DNA of 64,000 bases from Glandiceps talaboti (taxonomy: Eukaryota > Hemichordata > Enteropneusta > Spengelidae). The stretch spans positions 5,303,463 through 5,367,462 of the forward strand of contig NC_135551.1 of the NCBI RefSeq assembly GCF_964340395.1, in the 5' to 3' direction. The translations under genes were made by a program, and so were the position numbers. Under the pieces are notes generated by a model. It was not told the DNA's origin and searched no databases. It saw only the letters and a list, made by a program, of their open reading frames with translations. This document shows positions 11,544 to 24,866 of this stretch, piece after piece. Numbering within the stretch: the stretch's first letter is position 1; each line of letters opens with the position of its first letter.

Positions 11544-11609
11544 GTGTGACGTCAAAGTATAGTAATATCAAATCTATACATTTCATATTACTATACTTTG
11601 ACGTCACAC
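11544..11609. repeat. 25-bp perfect inverted repeat with 16-nt loop
   Basis: Arms 11,544-11,568 and 11,585-11,609 are exact reverse complements. Each arm contains the palindrome TGACGTCA, which is the CRE core. Confidence 0.9.
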
Positions 11610-12384
11610 TATAGTAATATGGTCGGAACTACTTTGAATTATTTGTAAACATCATGAACCGGTACAGTTACGATGTTTGAAAATATGGTTTCCTTTATAT
11701 TCATGGATTGCCGAACATCGACCACCATCATTAGTGTAAAGAGTGAACAAATACACCTCTTTTGGACACATCTATCGCCTTTCGTACAGCCATTGACGTA
11801 CGTAGACATGCTAACATGATCAACATCGTAAAAACTTCCAGTTATGCAGGTTTCGCAACGCAGTGAAATCTTTGTCCGTTAAATTCAACTATTGATAGAA
11901 TTTTTGAACGACTCTTGACAGTGTTTTTGAAAATTTCACAATGTTTTCGACATTTTAATTTGCCAGTGTTGATGTGTTTGTATGACTCTGAGCCGAGTTC
12001 TATGTATAAGCTTAATGATAACCGGTGTAGGCAATCGTTCGTTAGTCAGTCTCTCGATATGTCTCATTTTTACCGATGAAAGTGTGTATATTTTGTCAAA
12101 GAATTAATCACTGCTCTTGACAATCATCCCATCGTTGGCAAAGTGTTCCCTATAGCTACCTGAAAGTCTGTGGTGTAATTTTACTGATCTCGACATATAC
12201 GTTAGTAGTAGTAGCGACGGCAGCTGTCGCCATTGAACACCAAATGAACATAACAGCTGAACACTGTAGCCCCATCACTTCTTAGAGTTAATGCGCTTCA
12301 GCGTAATTTTGAGAATATTTTAGTTCAAAATTGTCATCATAATAGAAAGGAATAGTGGGTCTATGTATACAATAAATAAATATC

Positions 12385-12456
12385 ATGATTCCCCTATATC
12401 TGTATCCCTCCTCTCCTGTCGGCCCGAAGGGATACGGCCGACATGAGGGGAATCAT
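12385..12456. repeat. Nested palindrome
   Basis: Outer arms ATGATTCCCCT (12,385-12,395) and AGGGGAATCAT (12,446-12,456) enclose inner arms TGTCGGCC (12,417-12,424) and GGCCGACA (12,436-12,443) with an 11-nt loop. The GC-rich inner stem stands out from the AT-rich surroundings. Confidence 0.85.
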
Positions 12457-12518
12457 TCCTCCTCAATGACGTAGCACTCATTCGTAATACAGGGAGATTA
12501 TATATAAAAATAACATGT

Positions 12519-13811
12519 GCTGTATTCTTTATTCTAACCTCAATACCAAATGAGTTATTTCATGGGTTTCGAAGATTATTCGGAATATTATTCTCAATTT
12601 GTATATATGACTTGATTTAGAAACAAATCCGTAGCAGAAATTAGTCTCCACTTTATCACCATATATACATGCTAAAGTAACCAAGTCCATGATATTGAAT
12701 ACCAGATAAACTATTAATTGAGTAAATATAATTAACCTAAGAGTTTCTATCATGGAATAAGAAACATACGTTGACATATATCGGTGTTGATAATGTTGTA
12801 GATATAATATTAGTGAATAGATTATTCCAGTTATAATGTGTACACTTTGCACTGACTAAATTACTTTTCCTCTCAATAATGACATCACTATGACTGACCG
12901 TTATCTTTGAGTGCAGTACTTTGTATTTTCCACTGAAACCGACAAAATTATATGTCAGTCTCGTATCACATTACAGAAATAGAGGCTCGATATTTATTTC
13001 CGTTAAGTAAGCTTAAAATACCATCGATGACAGAACAAGGTTATACCTTTGATATTAAGTGCATAAAATAATTGATATCATACAATATAATTATATACAA
13101 GGAAAAATAATGCATAACCTTGTCACTTTAGCGGCATATATACACTGCTTAGTAGACTTTTAACCTTTACATGATTGTGTCAAGTACCGAGATTTTTAAA
13201 TTTGATGTCACTGCTATACACGTCATCAACGTTGATTGTTTCTTTTCGAGGTGAACGTGTATGCTTAAACATCGCCTCAAATTGTTCTGATAATATGCTG
13301 CTATAATCGATTGCTATAATTACGATGACTTCATTTTCATAAAGTAACAGTTACTAATTCACTTCTATAAACTATGACATCAGATTATGAGTATTGGAAG
13401 TTTACCTTATTGGTTGTTGTAATAGGATACAGAGACTGTATAAAAGTGCCGAGTCAAAACGGAGAAATCCGGAAATCTCAGTATACAGATAAAGGCTCGT
13501 ATCACCAGTGACCAGGATACACCTATGTATTTTTGTATGTTATAATCAAGATGATTAAAACTATGATCTATACAACTGTCTACTGTATTGGTATGGACAT
13601 GAGTGTTAATATTTGTTGTGTGTTAAAGCATGGAGGTATAATCGAGAAAGGAAAGTTACTATTTCATTTTGATAATCTCTGATTGTGTCTGTTAACATCA
13701 AATACACATTCGCCCCATTTTAGCATTGCCTTGGTTACCTTAAAGTGGGTATTTAGTTTTTATTGTTAATGCTTAAGACAACTTTATGATTTCCTACATG
13801 AAAAAGACAAT
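12519..13811 (+). repeat. 3' flank of receptor B, colinear with 40,069-41,378
   Basis: No gene is seen. An open frame on the minus strand (12,529-12,852) is broken in the other copy, so it is not supported as coding. The block is conserved throughout, including a TATA-like site (see 13,409-13,446). It ends at CCTACATGA, exactly where copy 2 carries the 41.4-kb insertion. Confidence 0.8.
13409..13446 (+). promoter_or_regulatory. Possible core promoter: inverted CCAAT and TATAAAAG
   Basis: TATAAAAG at 13,439-13,446 is preceded about 25 bp upstream by ATTGG, an inverted CCAAT box. Both are kept in copy 2 (TATAAAAG at 41,015-41,022), and the sequence just downstream is also well conserved. No convincing gene follows within the next kb: a short frame opens at 13,551 (MIKTMIYTTVYCIGM...) but diverges in copy 2. 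It could be the orphaned promoter of a lost receptor gene. The evidence is sequence only. Confidence 0.3.
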
Positions 13812-14029
13812 GTGGAATAGCATCGACCAAATCCGTGTTTGTAACTTTATGCAAACAGGCTAAAGAGTATGTAAAACGTTTGTTATTGTAAGTGCAGTAA
13901 CTAATATTTTAAACATAGTTTAATGTTTTGCATTTATTTTGACTTACTGACAAGAATTTAGTAAATGTCGTTTGACATTGTATTTTCAAGTGTAAAAACA
14001 TATTAGAGTAGTTTTATGAATTAAAATAT

Positions 14030-15701
14030 AAGTACAACTGTAATTTCCTCTGATCGTGAACATGACCAAAGCCATTCAAGAACACACCACAGACAGACGA
14101 CGACCATCGTAACTGCGAAGTACAGAAATAAAGGACAGAACAGTAATGATAAATCTACTATCCTTGTGGGAGTGTTAGTTTGTTGTGCACTTCTACGTCT
14201 GATTTTACTCGTGATGGTTCCTTGTTTTATGAGAATACGACGACAAAAACAACCCTACAGATGTATGTATGTCAAGTTACATTGAACAGTGGTGACCATA
14301 GATTTGAAAACCAGGCTTCAATGACAGAAACAGTAGTGAATGCAGTAACAACAAACAAGAGAGGTGGACCACCTCTAACTGAATGTCAATCACAAGAAGA
14401 CATCGAAAGTCTGTATACGAAACCACTAAAAAGCAAATCAAAAACCAAGCTGTCTGAGGATAAATTTAGTTCAGCTGAGATTACAAAAGAGAATGGAGAT
14501 GAATTGGATGCTAGAAAGATCGAAACGTTAGCAGACATCAATTTCGTTTCTACAGAGATCCCAATTTACTTGTATATTGGAAATCTTGTCATGAATGATA
14601 ATGGACTTTACCGTTTTACATGTGAGGCATCAAACGCGGTAGGCATAGGCTCGGGGTCTTTAGACATCACAGTTGTAATAGCCGGTCCCACAACCACTGT
14701 AATACCGTGGACAAATACAGACGATAAAATGACACCAATCCATGAGGTGACTACATCACCAATAAAGTAGAATTATCTACGCCATCGCTCCCAAGTACAA
14801 CTATGATTTCCTCTGACCGTGAACATGACCAACGCCCTACAAGAACGCACGGCAAACAGAGGACGACCATCGTAACTGCAAGGTATAGAAATAAAGAACA
14901 GAACAGAACAGTAATGATAAAACTACTATCCTTGCAGGAGCGTTAAGTTGTTGCGTACTACTACTTCTGATTTTACTAGTGATGGTTGTTTGTTTCATAA
15001 GAACAAGACGAAAAATACAAGCTATTCAGCAACTAGAAGTAACCCCTGACAACAACCTTACAGATTTACGTATGTCAACGTTAACGTTGAACAGTGATGA
15101 CCGTCAGAGATGTGAAAACCGCGCTTCAACGACAGAAACAGTGGTGAATGCAGTAACAACAAACAAGAGAGGTGGACCACCTCTAACTGAATGTTAATCA
15201 CAAGAAGACATCGAAAGTCTGTATGCGAAACCACTAAAAAGCAAATAAAAAACCAAGCTGTCTGAAGATAAATTTAGTTCAGCTAAGATTACAAAAAAGA
15301 ATGGAGATGAATTGGATGCTAGAAAGATCGAAACGTTAGCAGACATCAATCTTCCTGATAACGGGAAGCGTACAGATGTTAGGGTTCAAAATCAGATGTC
15401 GCCTTGGAACGAAAATGACGCACAGTCAGGAAATGATGAAGATGGAATAAATTTGGTACCACGTATACATGTGATATCGTTGCATCAAAATATGGATATA
15501 ATCAGACACATACCCGAGGGATACGATGCATGTAGAAGACATAGAAGTATAGTCACCAAGACAGAAAATGCACAATCAAAGGATGACGAAGGTTTGACAT
15601 ACGTTGACTTAGACTTCTCGGAACACCGACCACCAAGACGAGATTCCAGAAGACCTCCATCTACAGAGTCTGAGACTGTGTATGCTGAGTTAAGATTGTG
15701 A
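14030..15701 (+). pseudogene. Receptor A' pseudogene: two partial, tandemly rearranged 3' copies of receptor A
   Basis: The first part (14,030 to about 14,541) matches receptor A from the stalk (A position about 4,966) through TM and tail to ETLADI. It then joins directly to the end of Ig3 (A position about 4,701) and repeats stalk, TM and tail through to the C-terminus. The junction falls at a shared CAATTT-like run. The chimera keeps an open frame of 196 codons across the junction (14,180-14,770). The second part is broken by a frameshift near 14,760, TAA in place of CAA at 15,195-15,197, and another TAA near 15,246. Downstream, a 129-codon frame (15,312-15,701) still encodes LTYVDL and TVYAEL intact. 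There is no signal peptide, Ig1 or Ig2. The flank after it also matches that of A, so it is a genomic duplicate. Confidence 0.9.
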
Positions 15702-17240
<1,539 letters not shown>

Positions 17241-17249
17241 ATATAAAAC

Positions 17250-18814
17250 TTTAGGTTTCATTAATATTGTTCATTTAAATACTAATTGTGTGCACATACA
17301 TAACCTATAACATTCAATATAATATTCACCATACAATGCACATTCTCTGTTCACTACACATGATACAGAACGTGCTGGTCACTGACGTCATGCACACTAT
17401 GTTGCAATTCTATTAATTTCAGCGGCAAAAATACTGTTAGCAATAAATTCATAAAATAGTCAAGACGACTGCTGACAGTCTAAATTCCACCATTTACTAT
17501 AATGAAACTACTGAATGACGCCCTCAAACACCGATGTTTAGATTTTGATATAGTCTAGTACAGGCATCATCACGAACATTCTTGACCGGTATGTCATTTG
17601 CGCTGAACAGTGCAAAAATTCTAAATACCATATGGCCATTTATTGACGATTCCCAACATAGGACATGGCATGTGTGTGATACAATATGTGATGTTGATTC
17701 TTTCGTATAGCTGTAATGTTTTGAAAATAATTTGCCTGATGTACTTCTAGCCTCGTACCTATGTAGTGGTGATGTATACATGTATGTCTGTATATGTATG
17801 TATGCATGCATGCATTTGAAACGCTGTTGATCGGCTTACTTTGCAGTTTATCAATATTGTAATGTTCAAACGGGGAAGCACTCACTGGCACTGCTGTTCC
17901 AATCATCAGTCTGTTCCATCCAAGACTGTAACGTTGAATTAGCCGACCAACTAGTTTCTTCTCACACCATCTCTTCTACGAGGTACCGTACCGACTTGGA
18001 TTGTGTTGAGTAGAACTCACAACGAAACATACGTATCTGGTTCAACGAACGCCAAGCTAACAACTTGGTTGATTTTATTACATGACCAATCTCCGTCTCC
18101 GCCTCCCCTGAGCTGGGCTAAAACCCCAACTTAAATACATTTCCAAGTTTACACAAAATCTCTATTCTTAGAGTATGACGTATTCTTAAGTCTATGATGA
18201 AAGACATGATCCGAGATCTAATATCCAATCACCTTCCCTAGATTAGTAATACAAGTTCATATCTCAAAGACCATAAAATAGTCATGTCATAATAAAACTT
18301 GTTGACAGTTCAATCGTACCTGGTACAAACAATTCAGAAACACCCCATGTAGAGATGTCAAAGACCTATGTTGTTACGCAACGGAATGTCACTGTATGTA
18401 CAAAGTTTAAATGCTTTTGACTTCAATTTAGAGTTCATAATGAAAATTTACCAAAATGTCCTGAATGGATATATTTTAGATCTGTGACTCGTAACACATG
18501 CATGCAGGGATGCAGGTATGCATGTATGTATGTATGTATGTATGTGTGTATGTAGGTCAGGACAGTCGAGTTTTTTCTATAGTACAGGATCGGGGAGGGA
18601 CCACACTTACTGGAGAAATAAGAGATAGCTCACATAAACGCACAAACACACATATGTCACAGGTTTATTTTTTCTAATTCTCCTCTAAATAAAAAAACAA
18701 CACTACCTTGTACAGCAAAATTGCTTGTACGAAAAAAATATGCTTAAATCGCTTTGATCGCAGTGGGAAAGCGCCATATCTTATGAATGCATACTTCAAT
18801 TTCAATATAATTTA
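17250..18814 (+). other. Intergenic, colinear with 45,280-46,885
   Basis: No gene is supported; the minus-strand open frame at 17,524-17,906 is present in both copies only because the block is duplicated. About 440 bp (17,908-18,350) is present here and missing in copy 2, where GTTCCAATCATC joins near-directly to AGACCTATGTTG. Copy 2 instead carries about 70 bp extra near 45,412-45,480. A short (ATGT)n tract lies at 18,520-18,552. Confidence 0.6.
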
Positions 18815-20803
18815 GGGACCGGTCAGTTTCTCCAGCCGGGGGGGGGGGGCGGTGGATTCTTAAATCGGGCCGACAAAAAGTCACTGACCCCCCCCCCCTA
18901 TCTGTAAAACCCAAAACAGGCTGACCCCCCTATTACTTAATTCTAAAACATGATGACCCCCCCCCCCCCATATATGATATTCGCATGAGTGACAGGTATT
19001 TTTTGATCGTGACTCAGTGTGGACTGCTTGACTGTCTTGCATCTACTTTATAAGATCCCGGGTTAGCACTATCATAATCAAAATTATTGACTACACAGGG
19101 TAAATATATTTGAAAAGGAGTTTAATAGCATCTTGACAATGAAAGGTAGGGGGAAAGCTTGAGAAGGGAATATGCCCAGGAGGTTTTTAACTCTGAAAAG
19201 TCAATTTTGAGACTATTCAGACATTTTTAGAATATCATTTCCAAGCTTTACAAGACAGCACCAACATGTAAAAAGGAACTACATAAGGTTGAAATATTTT
19301 TGAAATATAGTTTGATAGGGTCTTGACAGTAAGATGTAGGGGGGAGATCTTGAGACTGGGATGTGTACACCTCATGGGGGGGGGGGGTCCTAGGGGGTCT
19401 CCCCCTAGAAGCCCTGGAGGTTTTTTCCCTAAAAAAGTCAATTTTGAGACTATTCAGACCCTTTCAGACAATACTTTCCAAGCCTTACAAGACAACACCA
19501 ACATGTAAAAAACAACTACATAGGGTTGAAATACTTTTGAAATATACTTTGATAGCATCTTGACAGTAAGAGGGGAAGAGCTTGAGACTGGGATATGTCC
19601 ACCTCATGCGGGGAGTCTGAGGGGGTCACCCTCTAGAAGCCCTGGAGGATTTTTATTCTTATAGCCAATATTTACGCTATTTAGACCCTTTAGCAATAAC
19701 TTAATCCATGCTTTACAAGACAGCAAGTATCAGAAACTATTCTTTATAACTTACACTAAGGGCTGAAATATGTTCTTAAAAAGTTAAATGGCATCATTAT
19801 ATACATGTAGTAAAGGTCAGCACATCTAATGGTAGTATCATTGGTAGGGGAGATTTGGAGATTAAGGCAATTTTAGACTATCTTGGCAAACATTTCACAT
19901 CTTGAAAAGACAATATCATCTCAAATTAGAATAGGGTGAAAATATTTAAGAAAAGTTTAATACCATTATGACAGTAAAAAGGTTGTTGGTGCATCTGATT
20001 GTTGGTTGAATGCATGAGTGACCTCTGGGGGTGAGGAAGTCCTTGGGGTTTTCCCCCTGGCAGATATGGAGTTTTTTGCTTGAGATACTAAGGCAATGTT
20101 TAGGTTATTCATAACCTTTGAGGTAATATTTCCAAGCTTCGAAAAGCTAACCTAAATGTACGTTTTAAATGAGTTTCCTATATCACATAAAATAGACATG
20201 TAACATTAGTATAGGGGCATTAATATATGTATAATGAAGTCACCGGTATGTTAGAGAACTTTAGGTGGTCATACCTAGTGTATAATAGAAACTGGAATCT
20301 GATAGATATGGTGATTTGTAGTGTCAATAACATGACGAGTAGAACAATTTAGATTAACTTCATTTATAAACTATCTATGAAAATTGCCATTACGAAACCT
20401 TCAAGTTCACTTTTGCCCCAAACTGCAATATAATTGAAGCATTGATTGTGAAACAGCCAAGCATTTACATGACATGTTCTGTAACTAGTGTGGTAGCTAG
20501 GTAATACATGTATATGTATATGTATAGCTATGTTTGAACTAATAAGTAATATTAAAGAAATCATGTAAGAAACAGGGACAAGAACAAATATTGACATGTA
20601 CCACATTTCAGACAAGGCTATATGCCATTGTAGAAAGGATTTTATTCTTCCATTATAATTTAAAACACAATGACCCCCCCCCCCTATCCACAATTTTCCA
20701 AACAGCATGACCCCCCCTACTGCCAATTTCAAAAACAGGGAGACCCCCCCCCCCTACCAATCCACCGCCCCCCCCCCCCAGGCCGAAGAAACTGACCGAT
20801 CCC
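18815..20803. mobile_element. Non-autonomous TIR DNA element, Harbinger-like, TTA target duplication
   Basis: The left end starts GGGACCGGTCAGTTTC and the right end, reverse-complemented, starts GGGATCGGTCAGTTTC. The imperfect inverted repeats extend about 45 bp through a poly-G run to GCGGTGGATT. The element is flanked by TTA on both sides (18,812-18,814 and 20,804-20,806). Copy 2 shows the empty site with a single TTA (AATACAATTTAGAACATAAC, near 46,885). A 3-bp TWA duplication with GGG-type ends is the hallmark of PIF/Harbinger. No transposase is present. The interior has several tandem units of roughly 200-250 bp with TTTTGAGACTATTCAGAC, GTTGAAATA and TCTTGACAGTAAGA motifs. Confidence 0.8.
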
Positions 20804-21905
20804 TTAGAACAAAACAAATCACATGTGTTCTATAAATTATGTTGATGTACCTCACACGTTTAATGAATAATTTGCCTAATTAATGATTTTCAGTAATTAG
20901 GTTATATATGTATTTAGGTTATATATTGTAAATTAACCACCAATGTTTACATTTGTGACAAATCAAAATATCTATATTTAGGGTCTGGGTTAATTAAAAC
21001 GTGAAACCCTTCTTTCCATGTCATCACCTAAAAGATCACGGCTATGCAGATCTAATAATGATAAAATAAATTCAATAACACATGCACTGTTATACCGAGA
21101 AAATGTATTAATATGATGAATCAAATAACATAATGTGTAAATACATTGAGCAACGTATTTTCAACTTTAAATGTTGACCCCAACAGCTACAGGAAACACA
21201 TAAACGTGACATAATGGAAAGAGCTTGACTTATGACATCTCTAATAACTTATCCTAAAAGTGGTTTGTTTGTTTTGCGTTCATTTTCATGAATTTATTAA
21301 TAATTACAGCCAATTCCGAACGAATGATTGGTAATTTGTATTCAATCCTGTACTCAGTGTGTTTACTTTATTCGTTTTACACAGTCCAGCTAATTCAACA
21401 CGGTTAAATTATTCTCTTCCCTGGTGTGTAAACTACTAGTTCCATATTGATATATCATTCACATTATTATTTATTATATTCACAGCATATGCGCGTCTGT
21501 GTTTCTGTGTATGTATGTATGTATGTATGTGTCCGTCTGTCTGTCTCTGCATGTATCTATGTAGAAATTTAAGTAAATGTATGTACGTATGTATGTATGT
21601 ACATTGTATGTATGTATGTATGTATGTATGTATGTATGTATGTATGTATGTATGTATGTATGTATGTATGTATGTATGTATGTTTGTTTGTTTGTTTGTT
21701 TGTCTGTGTGTCTGTGTCTGTGTCTGTGTTTCTTTCTATTGCAGGGCCGTAGACTGACCAAATTGCCGGGGGGGGGGCATAATTAGTTTTACAATGATGG
21801 TGCAATCATGCATTTAAAATTAAGAAAAGTGGCTAATTTACATAAATTTGCATACAACTTGCATAATATCTATTTTAGCATACGCAATTAAATATCATAT
21901 GTAAG
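20804..21905 (+). other. Intergenic, colinear with 46,886-47,966
   Basis: No gene. It contains a compound microsatellite (about 21,509-21,730): (ATGT)n, CTGT-rich parts, then (TTTG)n and TCTGTG units. It ends at the sequence ATCATATGTAAGGC, which is the empty site of the 4.6-kb transposon found in copy 2. Confidence 0.7.
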
Positions 21906-22068
21906 GCTAGAAAAAATAAAAAAGCTGGTCAACGGGCAACCTAACCCATCATATTGGGTAGGTATGTAGAATTTCATTTTTTCACAATGCTTGACAAGGA
22001 TAAAACAAACCATATATAATGACAGCAAAATATTTCAGGTCGAGTTTAGATAGAACTTATTCAGTCAT

Positions 22069-24093
22069 CTTGATACTATCTCTTGCAATTTGTCTCCATA
22101 GCTACAGTTAGGAAATGTACACAATTTATGGTTAAACAAATGCTGTAGCTCCTCTCACCCTCTCTTCTGAAAAAATGTTAAGCACCGCCAAATGAAACTC
22201 AAGCATTATTTTAGCCACCCCTTCTGTCACCTACACTAAAGTGGAAATATAAAATTATGTGGTACAATACAAATGCATGATACATTTAAATAACAGTGAT
22301 AGCCAACAACAATAATACTCTGAATGAGATTACTTTCCACAGGATGTGGATTTCACACGCATACGGAGATGTCTCTAATTAGCTCTAACCTATACAGGGA
22401 GGTACTTAGCCAGACACCATCCATCTTGTTTTGGGAGAAAGACAATTATCACCTTGATTGCTACTGATTGGAGGGACAACTCGAAAGGTGAAACAAATTG
22501 AAAATAAGACAGTGTAGGAGGCCATTTAGAGGCATAAAATAGCAAACCATAGACATAATTAGTCTTACAATACTTGAATATGGTAATAAAATACCAGAAT
22601 TGAAACAATTATGCTATACATTACATATTATCTGGAAGTGCATTTTGTTGTGGCAAAGCTGAAAGATATTTTACGAATGTGTACTTGGCAAATGACTTCT
22701 CCTGAAGTTTAATTTGGTTCCAAAAAATCACGAATAAAGAGCAAAACATTTCAAGACTTTCAGACTTTGCGGCCCTATGACTGTTCAGCCCACTCCCATG
22801 GTCGTAAACTTTTGCTCAATTCTTTTTAGTGCACATTTAATATGCAACAGCTTAATTTAATCTCAATTCATGCTTGTATGCATCAGCAGAGCCATGTAAA
22901 CCACTGTATAAGATATTATATAATTTGGAATAGACTCAAATGTATATTGTTACATGTACTATTATTCAGAAAATATAAAGTAATATCCTTAATTTTGAAA
23001 CAAATGCGACGCCCGCATGAGGATATATTGCCCATCACCAAAAAAATATATGGGTAGGTTTGACAGCTTTTTCATTTTTCCTAAACCTAATGTCACATCT
23101 TTCAAAGTAGTTGCCGAAAAGATATCACATTCAAAGTATAAAAACCCAAACTTTTAAATTAAAAAAAATTGGATGGTGCTTTCTCAAATAAGTAACACTA
23201 CAAAATAATCATTTTCTTTACCCTACTCCCAACACTGTTATGGCCTTCCTTTCTGTTGGAACCCAAGGTGAAATCAGTGAATTCTACTTGCCATTATCGT
23301 TATAATGGAAATAACTGAAGTTTGGATTTTGATGTCGAAGGTACAGCTCTGTTTACAAATTCAGGGTCATTCTTTCCTAGCAAGTTGTCGCTTCAAAATG
23401 AATTGCGTAATAACGCTAGTGTCAGTGCAACGATATAATTATATCAAACAACATTTTAACCAAAGGCAACGCCGAACACAATTATTGAAAGTGGATCTTT
23501 AAAGAACGGATCTTAAATTGCGTACCTAGTTTAATAGTTTTTCAGGGCCACCAAATATTTCAAAAAGAGGTCTGCCGTTTTTATCAGTAAATGTTTTAAT
23601 GTAAGGAACAAGATGTAAATGAGGTCGAGTGCATCTTCGGAGTCACTGCATGCAACAGGTGACCTCACGTTGAACGACTTTTTCCGTCTTTTTTTTAAGT
23701 TTCACTCTCTGACATTATTGCGACTTGATATCTTCAAATGACGGAGACTTTCAAGACTACTGTTACTCGCGGAAAATGCACAGTGCATGTGAACTTCTGT
23801 TGTACTTTCCCGCACAAAGAATTTTTTAAAAGTTACAATTTTTAACTGGACACATTTATTTATTTAAAGTTAAGCCAGGGTACAATAGAGATATAAAATA
23901 CATAATAGCGAGTCAGTGTAAAGTCACTTTTGACTTTAGTAAACCATCAATTTAAATCGCGCATGCTATGAATCATCACGTAAATAACGATTTTAGTAAC
24001 ATCGCTATGTATTCAGAAAGTCGCTTTTTTTCTTGCTTTTTTCCAAGATCTCAGGGGGCAGCTGCCCCCCCCCCCCCCGCAGGCTACGGTACT
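22069..24093 (+). repeat. Inverted-repeat arm, left, copy 1
   Basis: Runs from TGATACTATCTCTTGC to GCAGGCTACGGTACT and is the reverse complement of 31,502-32,752. For example, TTTAATTTGGTTCCAAAAAA near 22,710 matches the reverse strand near 32,115. The left arm contains about 770 bp (22,767-23,537) absent from the right arm. Next to its inner end is a G-run, CAGCTG, C-run palindrome (24,054-24,078). No coding sequence was recognised. It may be a dispersed repeat inserted twice in opposite orientation. Confidence 0.75.
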
Positions 24094-24504
24094 CTATTGT
24101 TATAGCAGATATCAATCACACTTCTATCGAAATGTAAAGCTCTGTGTATTTTGCATACCGTATGTTAACATGTTAATCATGTTTACACGAGGTTTGGGAA
24201 GACTGGAGTGTTTATCAGTATCTCTCATATTTGATTTAAACATATTCCCGATATATTCCTATTACCTCAGATTATTTGTTTCCCTTGTCTACATTTATTA
24301 CTACCTTATTGGCATATCTCACACATGAAAAAGCATTTGGAACAACACTCCCGAGAAAACAGTCTATTCATGTTGGACCCTTTAGTAGAAGCAAACCCAA
24401 TATACGAGATATGAAACTGAAATCATAGTAATGGCCTATACTTTTGACATTTTATCTTAAACATTCTATGGTGACTTGTAGACATGCCACATAATGGACA
24501 TATC

Positions 24505-24866
24505 TTATAACAGTTTGGATGCAGGGTGTATAGGGCTATGACCGTCTTCTTTCAGGATACGATCTATGTACGTGATGTACCCATTGATCAATTTATGTAA
24601 ACTATTTGTGTAGGGATCAAACTTTGACCCTTTACGATTCTTGGTTGGTTTTCGATAGAAATTGCCTTCTTTGTTCTCTTCAACACATCGCCGCCTTTCT
24701 GCTGTAAACGTAAGGTTGAGAAATGACATCATACGGTCGATATTTGATATGGTATCCTTCTTCAGGTCCTCATAGTAAACAACTAAAATACGTCTTTTTT
24801 CAGTCAACCAACATTTGTGTAATCTTTGCCAGTATGAACTGTGTTCTGCGACAAACTCTTCCCAAT
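24505..24866 (-). CDS. Sulfotransferase copy 1, exon 4 (C-terminal)
   Basis: The acceptor is TTTTTTTCAG before ATTGGGAAGAG. The exon encodes Tyr172 (split codon) to Leu291 and the stop codon, including [22 protein letters not shown] and [12 protein letters not shown]. The longer open frame reaching back to 24,918 reads into the intron and is not coding there. Confidence 0.85.

Larger units (their letters stand above)
11508..12508 (+). mobile_element. About 1-kb insertion with strong hairpins, absent from copy 2
   Basis: Copy 2 joins GATTATTCTCC directly to ATAGAACATGTACTGTC (about 40,050-40,070), whereas copy 1 has about 1 kb of unrelated sequence between these anchors. The segment holds a 25-bp perfect hairpin near its left end and a nested palindrome near its right end. 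No coding sequence was found. I could not define terminal repeats or a target duplication, so it may be an insertion here or a deletion in copy 2. Confidence 0.5.

Noticed and set aside
12529-12852. 107-aa minus-strand frame with hydrophobic stretches
   Set aside because: The homologous block in copy 2 does not keep the frame.
17524-17906. 88-95 aa minus-strand frames
   Set aside because: Present in both copies only through duplication. They have no domain, no splice support, and a simple-repeat N-terminal part.
20364-20732. 122-aa minus-strand frame
   Set aside because: Lies inside the Harbinger-like element and runs through its poly-G TIR. No transposase motif.
21480-21805. Cys/Tyr/Met-Val and His/Thr/Tyr-Ile repeat proteins
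   Set aside because: All are (ATGT)n microsatellites read in several frames. They recur at 26.8-27.1, 28.8-29.1, 47.6-47.9 and 57.5-57.8 kb with different lengths.
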